From positions 310,001 to 374,000 of the forward strand of contig NZ_OZ060382.1 of NCBI RefSeq assembly GCF_964058995.1: a DNA stretch of 64,000 bases, in the 5' to 3' direction. The notes beneath the pieces were generated by a model, which saw nothing but the letters and a program-made list of their open reading frames with translations, ran no database searches and was not told where the DNA came from. Position numbers and translations under genes: made by a program. Source of the stretch: Buchnera aphidicola (Chaitophorus populicola) (GTDB lineage Bacteria; Pseudomonadota; Gammaproteobacteria; Enterobacterales; Enterobacteriaceae). This document shows positions 29,007-39,534 of this stretch, one piece after another (within the stretch, counting starts at the first letter, position 1; each line of letters begins with the position of its first letter).

Positions 29007-29900
29007 ATGAAATTATATAAAAAAAAATTAGTTATAATTATTGATGGAACAAATTATTTATATAGATCTTATTTTACTTTTAAAAATTTTAAAAATAAAG
29101 AAGGGCAATCAACAGGTGCAATATATGGTGTATTACTTATGTTGAGGAAAATTCTTTATGAATATCAACCTAAAAAAATAATTATAGTATTCGATCATAA
29201 AAAAAAAACTTTTAGAAAAAAAATATATGAAAAATATAAATCTAATAGATTAAAAATTCCAAAAGATTTAAAAAATCAAATTCAAAAATTAATAAAAATT
29301 ATTAAATATATGGGTATTAAAGTATTACAAATACCAGGAATTGAAGCAGATGATATTATTTGTACAGTTGCAATCAATCAAAGTAAATATGAAAAAAAAA
29401 TATTAATTTTAACAAATGATAAAGATATCACTCAAATAATAAATTCCAAAATATATATTCTAAATCATCAAAATAAAATAATTACAAAAAAAGAAGTAAT
29501 AAAAAAATTTGGTACTACTCCGAAATTAATGAAATATCTATTAGCAATAGCAGGTGACCAATCAGATAATATTCCTGGAATACCTGGAATTGGAATTAAA
29601 ACAGCTCAAAAAATTCTTAAACATTTTAAATCTTTAAAAGAAATTTATAAAAATTTAAATAAATTATCATTATTAAATATTAGAAACGCAAAAAATCTTT
29701 CTCAAATATTTCAAAAAAATAAAAAAATTGCATTTATGTCTTATTCGTTATCTAAAATACAAGTAAATATTAAATTATCTTTACTAAAAAAAAAATTTAA
29801 ATTAAAAAAACCTATGAAAAAAAAAATTTTAAATGAATTTAAAAAATATAATTTTAAAAGTCTTATTAAATCTTTTGAAAAAAAAAACTGGTTTAAATAA
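29007..29900 (+). CDS. polA: DNA polymerase I reduced to its 5'-3' exonuclease domain
   Basis: The 297-aa protein corresponds to the first ~300 residues of the 928-aa E. coli enzyme. That is the flap endonuclease that removes RNA primers and nicked flaps. Metal-binding acidic residues are present in IIDGTNYLYRSYF, IVFDHKKKTFRK, GIEADDIICT, TNDKDITQI and GDQSDNIPGIPGIGIKTA (helix-hairpin-helix). It stops just after the KKYNFKS element, before the proofreading and polymerase domains. The polymerase part does not occur downstream. engB lies next to it convergently, echoing E. coli polA-yihA. Confidence 0.95.
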   Translation: MKLYKKKLVIIIDGTNYLYRSYFTFKNFKNKEGQSTGAIYGVLLMLRKILYEYQPKKIIIVFDHKKKTFRKKIYEKYKSNRLKIPKDLKNQIQKLIKIIKYMGIKVLQIPGIEADDIICTVAINQSKYEKKILILTNDKDITQIINSKIYILNHQNKIITKKEVIKKFGTTPKLMKYLLAIAGDQSDNIPGIPGIGIKTAQKILKHFKSLKEIYKNLNKLSLLNIRNAKNLSQIFQKNKKIAFMSYSLSKIQVNIKLSLLKKKFKLKKPMKKKILNEFKKYNFKSLIKSFEKKNWFK

Positions 29901-29915
29901 ATATTTAAAAATAAA

Positions 29916-30524
29916 TTATTTATTTTTTCTAAAATATAAATTATTTAAAGAATTTTTTAGTTTTAAAATCCCAATTTTTTTTAAAGATGAAAACAACTGT
30001 ACTGATGCTGAAACATTTAATAATTCAAGTTTTTTTTGTGCTAAAATATACTTTGTACATCTTAAATTATAATTAATTTTATCACATTTATTTAATAAAA
30101 TAATTATTTCAATATTTTTTTTATTTAAAAAATTTATAATATCTAAATCAATTTTTTTAAAAAAAAATTTTATATCTACTATAATAATTGCTCCAATTAT
30201 CATTTTTCTTTTCTTGATATACTCTTTAATTTTTTTTATCCATATAACACTAAAATTTTTATGAAATTTAGAATAACCATATCCTGGAAAATCTATTATT
30301 CTAAAATTTTTATTAATTTGAAAAAAATTTATTAATTGTGTACGCCCAGGAGATTTACTTACTCGAGATAATTTATTTTGATTACATAATACATTAATTA
30401 AAGTAGATTTTCCTGTATTTGAATAACCAAGACAAATTATTTCAAGACCTGAATGAATATTTATTTCATTAAGATTTAAAAAACTTTTTAAAAAAATAGC
30501 AGACTGAAATTTTAAATTTTTCAT
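29916..30524 (-). CDS. engB: Ribosome biogenesis GTPase EngB (YihA/YsxC)
   Basis: EngB is a small Era/Obg-like GTPase needed for 50S assembly. The 202-aa product shows G1 GYSNTGKSTLIN (near 35-46), the conserved SKSPGRTQLINFF switch I region with the G2 Thr, G3 DFPGYGYSK, and G4 NKCDK. It is convergent with polA, 15 bp away, and divergent from typA. Confidence 0.95.
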   Translation of the reverse strand: MKNLKFQSAIFLKSFLNLNEINIHSGLEIICLGYSNTGKSTLINVLCNQNKLSRVSKSPGRTQLINFFQINKNFRIIDFPGYGYSKFHKNFSVIWIKKIKEYIKKRKMIIGAIIIVDIKFFFKKIDLDIINFLNKKNIEIIILLNKCDKINYNLRCTKYILAQKKLELLNVSASVQLFSSLKKIGILKLKNSLNNLYFRKNK

Positions 30525-30746
30525 ATTTTCCTTATATTGATATTAAAAAATTGTTAACTTTACTTGATAAATTTAAAAAAAATAAATAAAAAAATAATAA
30601 TATATTTATATAAATAAAAAATTTAAAATATTTAATATTAATATAATATAATATATATAAAATCTTAAATAAATTAAGAACTTATTTTTTTGATACAAAA
30701 TGTAATTATCTTTTTACATAAATTAAAAAATTAAAGGGCATATTTA

Positions 30747-32564
30747 ATGAATCAAAAATTTAGAAATATAGCAATTATCGCACATGTTGATCATGGAAAA
30801 ACTACTTTAATCGACAAATTATTACAACAATCAGGTGTATTCAAAAGTCATGAAAAAACAAAAGAAAGAGTAATGGATAGTAATGATTTAGAAAAAGAAA
30901 GAGGAATAACTATTACTTCTAAAAATACTTCTCTAACATGGAATAAATATAAAATTAATATTGTAGATACTCCAGGACATGCAGATTTTGGAGGAGAAGT
31001 AGAACGAGTTTTATCCATGGTAGATTCTGTTTTATTAGTAGTTGATGCTTTAGATGGACCTATGCCACAAACCAGATTTGTTACAGAAAAAGCATTTAAA
31101 TATAATATTAATCCAATTTTAGTAATTAATAAAATAGATAGAAAAAATGCTCGTCCAGATTGGGTTATAGATCAAATTTTTGATTTATTTGTTAATTTAA
31201 ACGCTACTGATGCTCAATTAGATTTTCCTATAATATATACATCTGCTTTATTAGGCTTATCAGGTTTAGATTACAATAAATTAGAAAAAAATATGACTTC
31301 ATTATTTAATGCTATAATTCAATATACTCCTGCTCCAAAAAAAAATATTAATAAAAAATTTAAAATGCAAATTTCACAATTAGATTATGATAATTATCTT
31401 GGAGTAATTGGAATAGGAAGAGTTCGATCAGGATTTATAGAAGTAAATCAAAATATTAAAATTATTGATAAAAAAGGAAAGCATTATTTTGGAAAAATTA
31501 ATAAATTACTTACATATTGTGGATTAAAAAAAGTTGAAATAAAAAAAGCATACTCAGGAGATATTATTGCAATTACTGGAATAGAAAACTTAAAAATTTC
31601 AGACACCATATGTGATATAAAAAATAATATTGCTCTTCCTAAACTAAACATTGATGAACCAACAGTAAAAATGTTTTTTGCAGTAAATTCTTCACCTTTA
31701 TCGGGAAAAGAAGGAAAATATATTACTTCAAGACAGATTTTAGATCGATTAAATAAAGAAAAAAAACATAATGTAGCATTAAAAGTAGAAGAAACAAATG
31801 ATTCAAGTATATTTTGTGTCTCAGGAAGAGGAGAATTACATTTATCTATTTTAATAGAAAATATGAGAAGAGAAGGATATGAATTAGAAGTTTCACGTCC
31901 AAAAGTAATATTTAAAAATATTAATGGTATAAAAAGCGAACCATTTGAAAATATTATCTTAGATATAGAAAATAAACATCAAGGGGTGATCATGCAATAT
32001 TTAGGTGAAAGAAAAGGAGAAATAAAAAACATGATTGCAGATAATAAAGATAGAATTAGATTAGAATATACTATGTCTAGTAGATCTTTAATTGGTTTTC
32101 GATCTGAGTTAATAAATATTACTTCTGGAACAGGTTTATTTTACTCATCTTTTAGTCATTATGCTAAATCATCTAAATTAAAAATTGGACAAAGAAGAAA
32201 TGGAGTACTAATATCAAATAGTACAGGAAATGCTGTAGCTTTTGCATTATTTAATTTGCAAGATAGAGGAAAATTATTTTTAGGTCATGGTGCACAAGTA
32301 TACGAAGGTCAAATTATTGGTATGCACAGCAAATCTAATGATCTTACTGTAAATTGTTTATTAGGAAAAAAATTAACTAATATGAGAGCTTCTGGAACAG
32401 ATGAAGCTATAAATTTAGTTAAACCAATAAATTTTACATTAGAACAAGCAATGAGTTTTATTAATGATGATGAATTAATAGAAATTACACCTAAATCTAT
32501 TCGCTTAAGGAAAAAAATACTTACAGAAAATAAAAGAAGATATGCTTCTAGAAAAAAAATATAA
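30747..32564 (+). CDS. typA: Ribosome-associated GTPase TypA/BipA
   Basis: TypA is an EF-G-like translational GTPase involved in ribosome assembly and stress or low-temperature growth. The 605-aa product is full length with G1 [10 protein letters not shown], the switch region ERGITI, G3 [21 protein letters not shown], and C-terminal [28 protein letters not shown] and GTDEAINL segments. AAAGGGCA precedes the ATG. It is convergent with gmk, with only 5 bp between stop codons. Confidence 0.98.
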   Translation: MNQKFRNIAIIAHVDHGKTTLIDKLLQQSGVFKSHEKTKERVMDSNDLEKERGITITSKNTSLTWNKYKINIVDTPGHADFGGEVERVLSMVDSVLLVVDALDGPMPQTRFVTEKAFKYNINPILVINKIDRKNARPDWVIDQIFDLFVNLNATDAQLDFPIIYTSALLGLSGLDYNKLEKNMTSLFNAIIQYTPAPKKNINKKFKMQISQLDYDNYLGVIGIGRVRSGFIEVNQNIKIIDKKGKHYFGKINKLLTYCGLKKVEIKKAYSGDIIAITGIENLKISDTICDIKNNIALPKLNIDEPTVKMFFAVNSSPLSGKEGKYITSRQILDRLNKEKKHNVALKVEETNDSSIFCVSGRGELHLSILIENMRREGYELEVSRPKVIFKNINGIKSEPFENIILDIENKHQGVIMQYLGERKGEIKNMIADNKDRIRLEYTMSSRSLIGFRSELINITSGTGLFYSSFSHYAKSSKLKIGQRRNGVLISNSTGNAVAFALFNLQDRGKLFLGHGAQVYEGQIIGMHSKSNDLTVNCLLGKKLTNMRASGTDEAINLVKPINFTLEQAMSFINDDELIEITPKSIRLRKKILTENKRRYASRKKI

Positions 32565-32569
32565 TATAT

Positions 32570-33196
32570 TTATTTTTTTAATAAATTTTTAATTAAATTT
32601 TTATATTTGATACTTTGATAATAAATAGATAATTTACAAGCTGATACAATAAATTTTAAATTAGATAATGCTCGATCAAAGTTATCATTAATTAATAAAT
32701 AATCATATTCTAAATAATGTTTAATTTCTGTTGAAAAATTTTTCATTCTATTTAAAATTACTTTTTTATTATCTTGATTTCTTTTTTTTAATCTAAAAAA
32801 TAATTCTTTTTTAGAAGGAGGTAATAAAAAAATACTTTTAGAATAAGGAATTTTTTTTTTTATTTGTTGTGCTCCTTGCCAATCTATATCTAAAAATACA
32901 TTTTTTCCTTTTGATAAAAGTCTATTAATATTTTTTAATGAAGTGCCATAATAATTATTAAAAACTTTAGCATATTCTAAAAATTCTTTTTTATAAATCA
33001 TTGATTTAAATTTTTTTTTAGAAATAAAATTATAATCAATTCCATTTTTTTCTTGAGGTCTAATATCTCGTGTAGTAAATGAAATAGATATATTCATTTT
33101 TAAAGATTTTTCTTTTTCTATAAAAGATTTAATTAAACTAGATTTACCAGTTCCGCTTGGTGCTGAAATTATAAAAAGTATTCCTAATTTTTTCAT
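32570..33196 (-). CDS. gmk: Guanylate kinase
   Basis: Gmk phosphorylates GMP to GDP, required for GTP and dGTP. The product has the P-loop SAPSGTGKSSLI near the N-terminus, TTRDIRPQEKNGIDYNFI (GMP binding) and DIDWQGAQQIKK. I place the start at the Met before KKLGILFI, giving 208 aa in line with the 207-aa E. coli enzyme. The frame is open 10 codons further to 33226, so that start is possible. No strong ribosome-binding site separates them. Confidence 0.94.
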   Translation of the reverse strand: MKKLGILFIISAPSGTGKSSLIKSFIEKEKSLKMNISISFTTRDIRPQEKNGIDYNFISKKKFKSMIYKKEFLEYAKVFNNYYGTSLKNINRLLSKGKNVFLDIDWQGAQQIKKKIPYSKSIFLLPPSKKELFFRLKKRNQDNKKVILNRMKNFSTEIKHYLEYDYLLINDNFDRALSNLKFIVSACKLSIYYQSIKYKNLIKNLLKK

Positions 33197-33363
33197 ATAA
33201 AAATTTATACTCATAAACGTTAACATGTTATTAAAAATATTTAAAAATTTATTTTATAAAATAATTTAAATAAATTTAATCAAATTATAAATTTAATGAT
33301 AAAATCTTAAATAGCATTTTATTAAAATTAAAAATATATCTTTATTTATAGATAATGCAATTA

Positions 33364-34320
33364 TTAATAATTATAAAAATAACTTTTATTTATTCTATAA
33401 ATAAAATTATTTTTAAAAGATTTATTTAAAACTACTTGTGCATAAACAAATTTTTTATTTACTATAACTGAAACTAATAAAATACCTTTCTTTATCCATG
33501 AATCTTTATTTTTTATATACACTAAATCTCCTGGAGTAAATTTACTATTTCGATATAAACTATATAAAATACATAAACATTGATTATTTAATTTTTTATA
33601 CTTTATTTTAGATATTTGTTCTTGTCCAATATAACATCCTTTATTTACACTAACTCCGTTAATAAATTTATTTAAATTAATATTTTGCGGAAAAAAAGTA
33701 ATAAGATTATTTTTTTCAATAATTGGAATTTTTTCTTCAATATCTACAGATAACCATTGTTCACTTTGATTAAATACAGCATTTTTTTTAATTTTTTTTA
33801 AAAAATTAAAAATTTTTTTATTTGGATAAATAAATAAAAATCTCTCTGTAATTTTTTTAAACCATAAAATAGTTATATTATTTATATGTATAACAGGATT
33901 TTTTTTATTTGGTAAAAATTTAAATTCTTTACTTAAATAAAAACGTGATTCTTTGCCTAATATTCCTAATAAAGTAAATTTTTTATTTATATTAATTTTT
34001 ATATTAGAAAATATAGAATATTTTTTTATTTCTTGAATTTGTGTTTTATATACACTCTTGCGTAACATATAAAAATAACTATTTTTTTTTCGAAAAAGTA
34101 ATATTGTACTCCAAATCTTTCCTTGATGATTACAATGTCCACATAAAAAATATTGATTTACAGAAAAATGTTTAATATCTGCAGTAATTTGACTCTGTAA
34201 ATATTTTTTATTATCTTTTCCGGATACTTCAACTAAAATCCATTTATCTAAATGCACAATAGAAAAGAATATGTTTTCTGCAGGTAAAATAATATTTTTT
34301 GAAAAATAAAATTTTTTCAT
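33364..34320 (-). CDS. ygfZ: Folate-binding iron-sulfur repair/assembly protein YgfZ
   Basis: YgfZ is a tetrahydrofolate-dependent protein of the GcvT fold that helps build or maintain certain Fe-S enzymes, including MiaB, which is also encoded in this window. The 318-aa product keeps the defining motif NKGCYIGQEQI with its essential Cys (near residue 223) and the N-terminal GKDNKKYLQSQITADI. The C-terminal barrel is degenerate but uninterrupted. Confidence 0.9.
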   Translation of the reverse strand: MKKFYFSKNIILPAENIFFSIVHLDKWILVEVSGKDNKKYLQSQITADIKHFSVNQYFLCGHCNHQGKIWSTILLFRKKNSYFYMLRKSVYKTQIQEIKKYSIFSNIKININKKFTLLGILGKESRFYLSKEFKFLPNKKNPVIHINNITILWFKKITERFLFIYPNKKIFNFLKKIKKNAVFNQSEQWLSVDIEEKIPIIEKNNLITFFPQNINLNKFINGVSVNKGCYIGQEQISKIKYKKLNNQCLCILYSLYRNSKFTPGDLVYIKNKDSWIKKGILLVSVIVNKKFVYAQVVLNKSFKNNFIYRINKSYFYNY

Positions 34321-34527
34321 GATTGCAAATTTTTAAAAAACTTTTTTAAAATAAATAATAATTAAATATTATATGAAAATATAATTCTTGAAAAGAAAAA
34401 TATTTTAAATAAAATATATAATTTTTAAATTATTTTAACATATAAAATATTAACATATTAAAAATATATAAAAAAATTTTAATAAACCTTATTTATATTA
34501 AATTTATTTATTTAAGAGAATAAAAAA

Positions 34528-35626
34528 ATGAAAATAATTAAAAAAATGCTAAAAAAAATATCAAAATATTCTTCTAAATTAAAAAAAACTAGGAGATATC
34601 TTTAAATTAAAAAAATATCAAGAAAAATATAAAGAAATTAAAAAAAAATTAAAAAATAAAAAAAACTGGAAAAAAATACGTTTAATTACAAATCTTAATA
34701 AACAAAAAAAAAATATTTATAAAAAAATTTATTTATTAAAATCAATAAAAAATAAATTAAAAGATAATAAAAATTTATTAAATTTGTCTTATGAATTAAA
34801 TGATTTATCCATATTAAATGATATTTCAAAAAATATATCTAAAATTAAAAATAAAATTAAAAATTTAAATTTTTATAATATGTTTAAAAAAAAATATGAT
34901 AAAAAAAATTGTTATATTGAAATTCAATCTGGATCTGGTGGGATAGAAGCTCAAGATTGGTCTAAAATATTATTTAAAATGTATTTAAAATGGGCTCAAA
35001 AAAATAATTTTAAAACAAAAATTATTTCAATTATACATGATGAGTTTAATGGTATTAAATCTTCAACAATTCAAGTGAAAGGAAAATATTCATTTGGATG
35101 GTTAAGAACAGAATCAGGAATACATAGATTAGTACGTAAAAGTCCTTTTAACACAGGAAATAAAAGACATACTTCTTTTAGTTCAATTTTTATTTATCCT
35201 ATTATAAAAAAAAATAAAAAAATAAAAATTAAAAAATCAGATTTAAAAATAGATGTATATAAAGCATCTGGAGCTGGAGGTCAACATGTAAATAAAACAG
35301 AATCAGCTGTTAGAATAAAACATATACCAACTGGAATCATTGTTAAATGTCAAAATAATAGATCTCAACATAAAAATAAAAAATATGCTATTCAACAAAT
35401 TATTTCAAAAATATTTACCATAGAAATGAAAAAACAAGCTTTAAAGAAAAAAAAAATAGATACAAAAAAATTAGATATTAATTGGGGAAATCAAATTAGA
35501 TCATATATATTAGATAATTCTCGTATAAAAGATGAAAGAACTAAATTAGAAACACGTGAAATACAAAAATTTTTAAACGGAAATATTAATAAATTTATTA
35601 AAAAAAGTTTAAAATTAGGACTATAA
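34528..35626 (+). CDS. prfB: Peptide chain release factor 2, programmed +1 frameshift
   Basis: RF2 terminates translation at UGA and UAA. ATG 34528 opens 25 codons that end ..AGG AGA TAT CTT, followed by in-frame TAA as codon 26 (34603-34605). The downstream frame from 34604 is open to 35626. This is the classic RF2 autoregulatory site: internal SD-like AGGAGA, three bases, CTT, then the stop at the same codon as in E. coli, except that the stop is UAA rather than UGA. Downstream are the peptide-anticodon region KHIPTG/SPFN area, GGQ in SGAGGQHVNKTESAVR, and the conserved tail. lysS follows after 3 bp. Confidence 0.95.
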
Positions 35627-35629
35627 AAT

Positions 35630-37144
35630 ATGACAAAACAAAAAATTTTAGAAAAAAAAAATAAAAACAACGAATTTATAAATAGAAAATATAAATTACA
35701 AGAATTAAAAAAACAAGGATTTAATTTTCCAAATCAATTTAAAAAAAAACATTATTTCAATGAAATATATCTAAAATATAATTCAAAGAATAGAAATGAA
35801 TTAAAAAATAATACAAATAAAATTCAAACAGCAGGAAGAATAATACAAAAAAGAATTATGGGAAAAGCAGGTTTTATGCGTTTACAAGATTCAGAAGGAG
35901 AAATACAAATATACGCTAAAAAAAACTCTTTTACATCTATAAAAAATAATTTTAATAAATTTAAAAATCTTGATTTAGGAGATATCATAGGAATTATTGG
36001 TACAATCTTCAAAACTAGAACTCATGAATTAACTATAAATTGTACAAAATTTATTTTATTAACAAAAGCGCTTAGATCTCTTCCAGAAAAATTTCATGGA
36101 TTAGTAGATAAAAATATAAGATATAGAAAAAGATATTTAGATTTTATTTCTAATCATAATTTAAAAAAAAATTTTCAAATACGATCTCAATTGATATCTA
36201 TTATTAGAAATTATATGCATAAAAAAAAATTTTTAGAAGTAGAAACGCCTATGCTACATAATCTTCCTGGAGGAGCTATTGCTAAACCTTTTATTACACA
36301 TCATAACTCTTTAAATAAAAAAATGTATTTAAGAATTGCTCCAGAATTATATTTAAAACGTTTAATTGTCGGAGGCTTTGAGAAAATATTTGAAATTAAT
36401 AGAAATTTTAGAAACGAAGGAGTATCTTCACGTCATAATCCAGAATTTACTATGATGGAAATATATCTTGCATATTCTAATTATAAATATCTTATGAAAT
36501 TTTTAGAAAACTTAATAAAACACTTATTAAAAAAAATTAAAAAAAATTATATAATAAAATATCAAAAAAATACTTTTAATTTTAAACAACCCTTTTCAAA
36601 ATTAACTATGCAAGAATCTATTGTTAAATTTAATAATTTTATTGATCCAAAAGATTTAAAAAATTTTGATCAAATAAAAAAAATTGCAAAAAAATTAAAA
36701 TTAAAGATTAAAAACAAATGGGGAATAGGTAAAATTATTACAGAAATATTTGAAAAAACAGTCGAAAAAAAACTAATACATCCAACTTTTATTACAGAAT
36801 ACCCAATAGAAGTTTCTCCTTTAGCAAGACAAAAAAATGATAAAAAAAATATTTCTGATAGATTTGAATTTTTTATCGGAGGTTATGAAATAGGAAATGG
36901 ATTTTCAGAATTAAATGATCCTGAAGAACAAAAAAAAAGATTTAAGATGCAAATAGAACAAAAAAAGTTTAAAGAAAATAAAAAGATAAAATATGATAAA
37001 GATTATATATTAGCTTTAGAACATGGTATGCCTCCTACAGCTGGATTAGGTATTGGAATTGATCGATTAACAATGATTTTTACTAATCAAAAAAATATTA
37101 AAGATGTAATTATGTTTCCTAATATGAGATTTATTAAAAAATAA
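35630..37144 (+). CDS. lysS: Lysyl-tRNA synthetase (class II)
   Basis: LysRS charges tRNA-Lys. The 504-aa product matches the E. coli length. It has the N-terminal OB-fold (GRIIQKRIMGKAGFMRLQD) and the class II core with motif 2 NRNFRNEGVSSRHNPEFTMME and motif 3 GMPPTAGLGIGIDRLTM. The prfB-lysS pairing is as in E. coli. In a proteome this Lys-rich the enzyme must be in heavy demand. Confidence 0.98.
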   Translation: MTKQKILEKKNKNNEFINRKYKLQELKKQGFNFPNQFKKKHYFNEIYLKYNSKNRNELKNNTNKIQTAGRIIQKRIMGKAGFMRLQDSEGEIQIYAKKNSFTSIKNNFNKFKNLDLGDIIGIIGTIFKTRTHELTINCTKFILLTKALRSLPEKFHGLVDKNIRYRKRYLDFISNHNLKKNFQIRSQLISIIRNYMHKKKFLEVETPMLHNLPGGAIAKPFITHHNSLNKKMYLRIAPELYLKRLIVGGFEKIFEINRNFRNEGVSSRHNPEFTMMEIYLAYSNYKYLMKFLENLIKHLLKKIKKNYIIKYQKNTFNFKQPFSKLTMQESIVKFNNFIDPKDLKNFDQIKKIAKKLKLKIKNKWGIGKIITEIFEKTVEKKLIHPTFITEYPIEVSPLARQKNDKKNISDRFEFFIGGYEIGNGFSELNDPEEQKKRFKMQIEQKKFKENKKIKYDKDYILALEHGMPPTAGLGIGIDRLTMIFTNQKNIKDVIMFPNMRFIKK

Positions 37145-37168
37145 CTTTAACTATAAAAAAATAATAAA

Positions 37169-38413
37169 ATGAATATTTTAAAAAAAAAATTAAATAAGGT
37201 TAATCCAGAAATAATTTTAAGAATTATTAAAAAATACAAATCTCCAATTTGGATATATCATGAAAAAATCATTCAAAAACAAATATCTAAATTAAAAAAA
37301 TTTGATATTATTAGATTTGCTCAAAAAGCATGCTCTAATATTCATATATTAAAAATTATGAAAAAAAATGGAGTAAAAGTAGATGCTGTATCCTTAGGAG
37401 AAATTGAACGTGCTTTAAAAGCTGGCTTTAAAGGTAATAGCGAAGATATTGTTTATACTTCTGATATTATTGAAGATAATACATTACAAAAAGTTATTTT
37501 ACACAAAATTCCAATTAATATTGGATCTATAGATATGATTAAAAAAATTGGAAAATACTCTCCTAAACATAAAGTATGGGTTAGAATAAATCCAGGATTT
37601 GGGCATGGTCATCACAAAAAAACAAATACTGGAGGGAAAAATAGTAAACATGGCATTTGGAATTTAAAAAAAGCTTATGAATTAATTAAAAAATTTAATT
37701 TAAAATTAATTGGTTTACATATTCATATTGGATCAGGCGTAAATTATATTCATTTAAAAAAAGTCTGTCAAGCAATGTGGACTCAAGCTACATCGATAAA
37801 TCATAAAATATCTTACATATCAACAGGCGGCGGTTTAACTATTCCTTATAAAAATTACAAAGAAAAAGTTAATATAAAAGATTATTATAAAATATGGAAT
37901 AAATCTAGAAATAAAATTTCTAAAAAATTAGATTGTAAAATTAAATTAGAAATAGAACCTGGAAGATATTTAGTTGCTGAATCTGGTTTATTAGTATCTA
38001 AAATAGAAAGTATTAAAAATGTTAAAAATAGAACATTTTTACTTTTAAATTCTGGATTTAACGAATTAATACGTCCAGTATTATATGGAAGTTATCATTA
38101 TATTTCTGTATTACCTATGGATAACAGAAATTTAGATTACTCAAACATGATAAAAGTTATTATCGGAGGTCCTTTATGTGAATCTGGAGATATATTTACA
38201 CAAAAAGAAAATAATGATTTATATTCTATAAAAATACCTATAGTTAAAGTTGGGGATTATATAATAATTCATGATACAGGAGCTTATGGAGCATCTATGT
38301 CTTCTAATTATAACAGTAGACCTTTAATTCCTGAAATTTTAATAAAAAAAAATAATTTCATTCAAATTAGAAGACGACAAACTATACAAGAAATGTTATC
38401 TTTAGAAATTTAA
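37169..38413 (+). CDS. lysA: Diaminopimelate decarboxylase
   Basis: LysA decarboxylates meso-diaminopimelate to lysine, the last step of an essential-amino-acid pathway the aphid lacks. The 414-aa PLP enzyme has the Schiff-base Lys in FAQKACSNIHIL (near residue 56), HIHIGSGVNY, the PLP-phosphate GGG loop, EIEPGRYLVAESG, and GPLCESGDIF plus DTGAYGASMSSNYNSRP. It lies 24 bp after lysS. lgt, expected before thyA, is missing. Confidence 0.97.
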   Translation: MNILKKKLNKVNPEIILRIIKKYKSPIWIYHEKIIQKQISKLKKFDIIRFAQKACSNIHILKIMKKNGVKVDAVSLGEIERALKAGFKGNSEDIVYTSDIIEDNTLQKVILHKIPINIGSIDMIKKIGKYSPKHKVWVRINPGFGHGHHKKTNTGGKNSKHGIWNLKKAYELIKKFNLKLIGLHIHIGSGVNYIHLKKVCQAMWTQATSINHKISYISTGGGLTIPYKNYKEKVNIKDYYKIWNKSRNKISKKLDCKIKLEIEPGRYLVAESGLLVSKIESIKNVKNRTFLLLNSGFNELIRPVLYGSYHYISVLPMDNRNLDYSNMIKVIIGGPLCESGDIFTQKENNDLYSIKIPIVKVGDYIIIHDTGAYGASMSSNYNSRPLIPEILIKKNNFIQIRRRQTIQEMLSLEI

Positions 38414-38696
38414 ATTTTATTTGAAATTTCAAGCAATATGTTAATAAATACTTTATAATATGAAAAAAATTTATTAATTTAATTTATTTTTCTTAAAATA
38501 TCTAATTATATTTAAAATACATAATATATTTTGTATAAAAAAACAATTTTTAATATATATTTAAAATATAAAAAAAAATCTAATATATTCTTATTACATA
38601 AAAAAATAATTAAATAACATACATCATATAAATCCTACAAAAATTCTATTTATTTTTTGTATACCTTAAAATCTTAAAAAATAAAAAAAAAAAAAA
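38414..38696. other. Noncoding spacer lysA/thyA, site of the missing lgt
   Basis: This 283-bp A/T spacer lies where E. coli has lgt directly before thyA. I found no surviving Lgt motif. It ends in A15 (38683-38697) whose last A is the first base of the thyA ATG, so thyA has no Shine-Dalgarno sequence. Confidence 0.55.
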
Positions 38697-39491
38697 ATGA
38701 AAATATATTTAAAATTATTAAAAAAAATATTAAAAAACGGACAAATAAAAAAAAACCGAACAGGAATAAATACTTTATCTATTTTTGGTCATCAAATAAA
38801 AATTAATTTAAATAACCAATTTCCATTAATCACTACAAAAAAATGTAATATTTCTGCAATTATTTATGAATTACTATGGTTTTTAAAAGGAGACACAAAT
38901 ATTAAATATCTTAATAAAAAGAAAATAAATATTTGGAATCAATGGGCTAATAAAAATGGAGATCTAGGTCCAATATATGGAGCACAATGGAGAAAATGGA
39001 AAACTATAAATAAAAAAAAAATTGATCAAATTCAATCTGCAATAGATTTATTAAAAAAGGATCCAAACTCAAGAAGAATTATAGTATCTAGTTGGAATCC
39101 AGGAGATATAAAAAAAATGTCTTTACCTCCATGTCATATATTATTTCAATTTTATGTAATTAATAATACTTTAAGTTGTCAAATATACCAAAGATCTTGT
39201 GATGTATTTTTAGGATTACCATTTAATATAGCTAGTTATGCTATTTTAATTAATATGTTTGCTCAACAATGTAATTTTAATTTAGGAGAATTAATTTGGA
39301 CAGGAGGAGATGTTCATTTATACATTAATCATTTATCACAAGCTAAAGAACAATTAAAAAGAATACCAAAAAAACTACCTTTATTAAAAATAGTAAAAAA
39401 AAGAAAATCTATTTTTGATTACAAATTTAAAGATTTTAAAATCGAAAATTATAAACCTTATTCTTCTATAAAAGCAGAAATTGCAATATAA
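38697..39491 (+). CDS. thyA: Thymidylate synthase
   Basis: ThyA methylates dUMP to dTMP with methylene-tetrahydrofolate. The 264-aa product equals the E. coli length and shows the active-site LPPCHILFQFYV (Cys near 146), RRIIVSSWNPGD, QRSCDVFLGLPFNIASYA and GGDVHLYINHL. The start is fixed by alignment (MKIYLKLLKKIL). It is preceded only by a poly(A) leader. Confidence 0.98.
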   Translation: MKIYLKLLKKILKNGQIKKNRTGINTLSIFGHQIKINLNNQFPLITTKKCNISAIIYELLWFLKGDTNIKYLNKKKINIWNQWANKNGDLGPIYGAQWRKWKTINKKKIDQIQSAIDLLKKDPNSRRIIVSSWNPGDIKKMSLPPCHILFQFYVINNTLSCQIYQRSCDVFLGLPFNIASYAILINMFAQQCNFNLGELIWTGGDVHLYINHLSQAKEQLKRIPKKLPLLKIVKKRKSIFDYKFKDFKIENYKPYSSIKAEIAI

Positions 39492-39534
39492 AATATATTT
39501 TTTAAAATATAATTTTTATTAAATAAATAAAATC

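Noticed and set aside
38414-38696. Possible lgt pseudogene
   Set aside because: Synteny predicts it, but no Lgt motif could be read in any frame.
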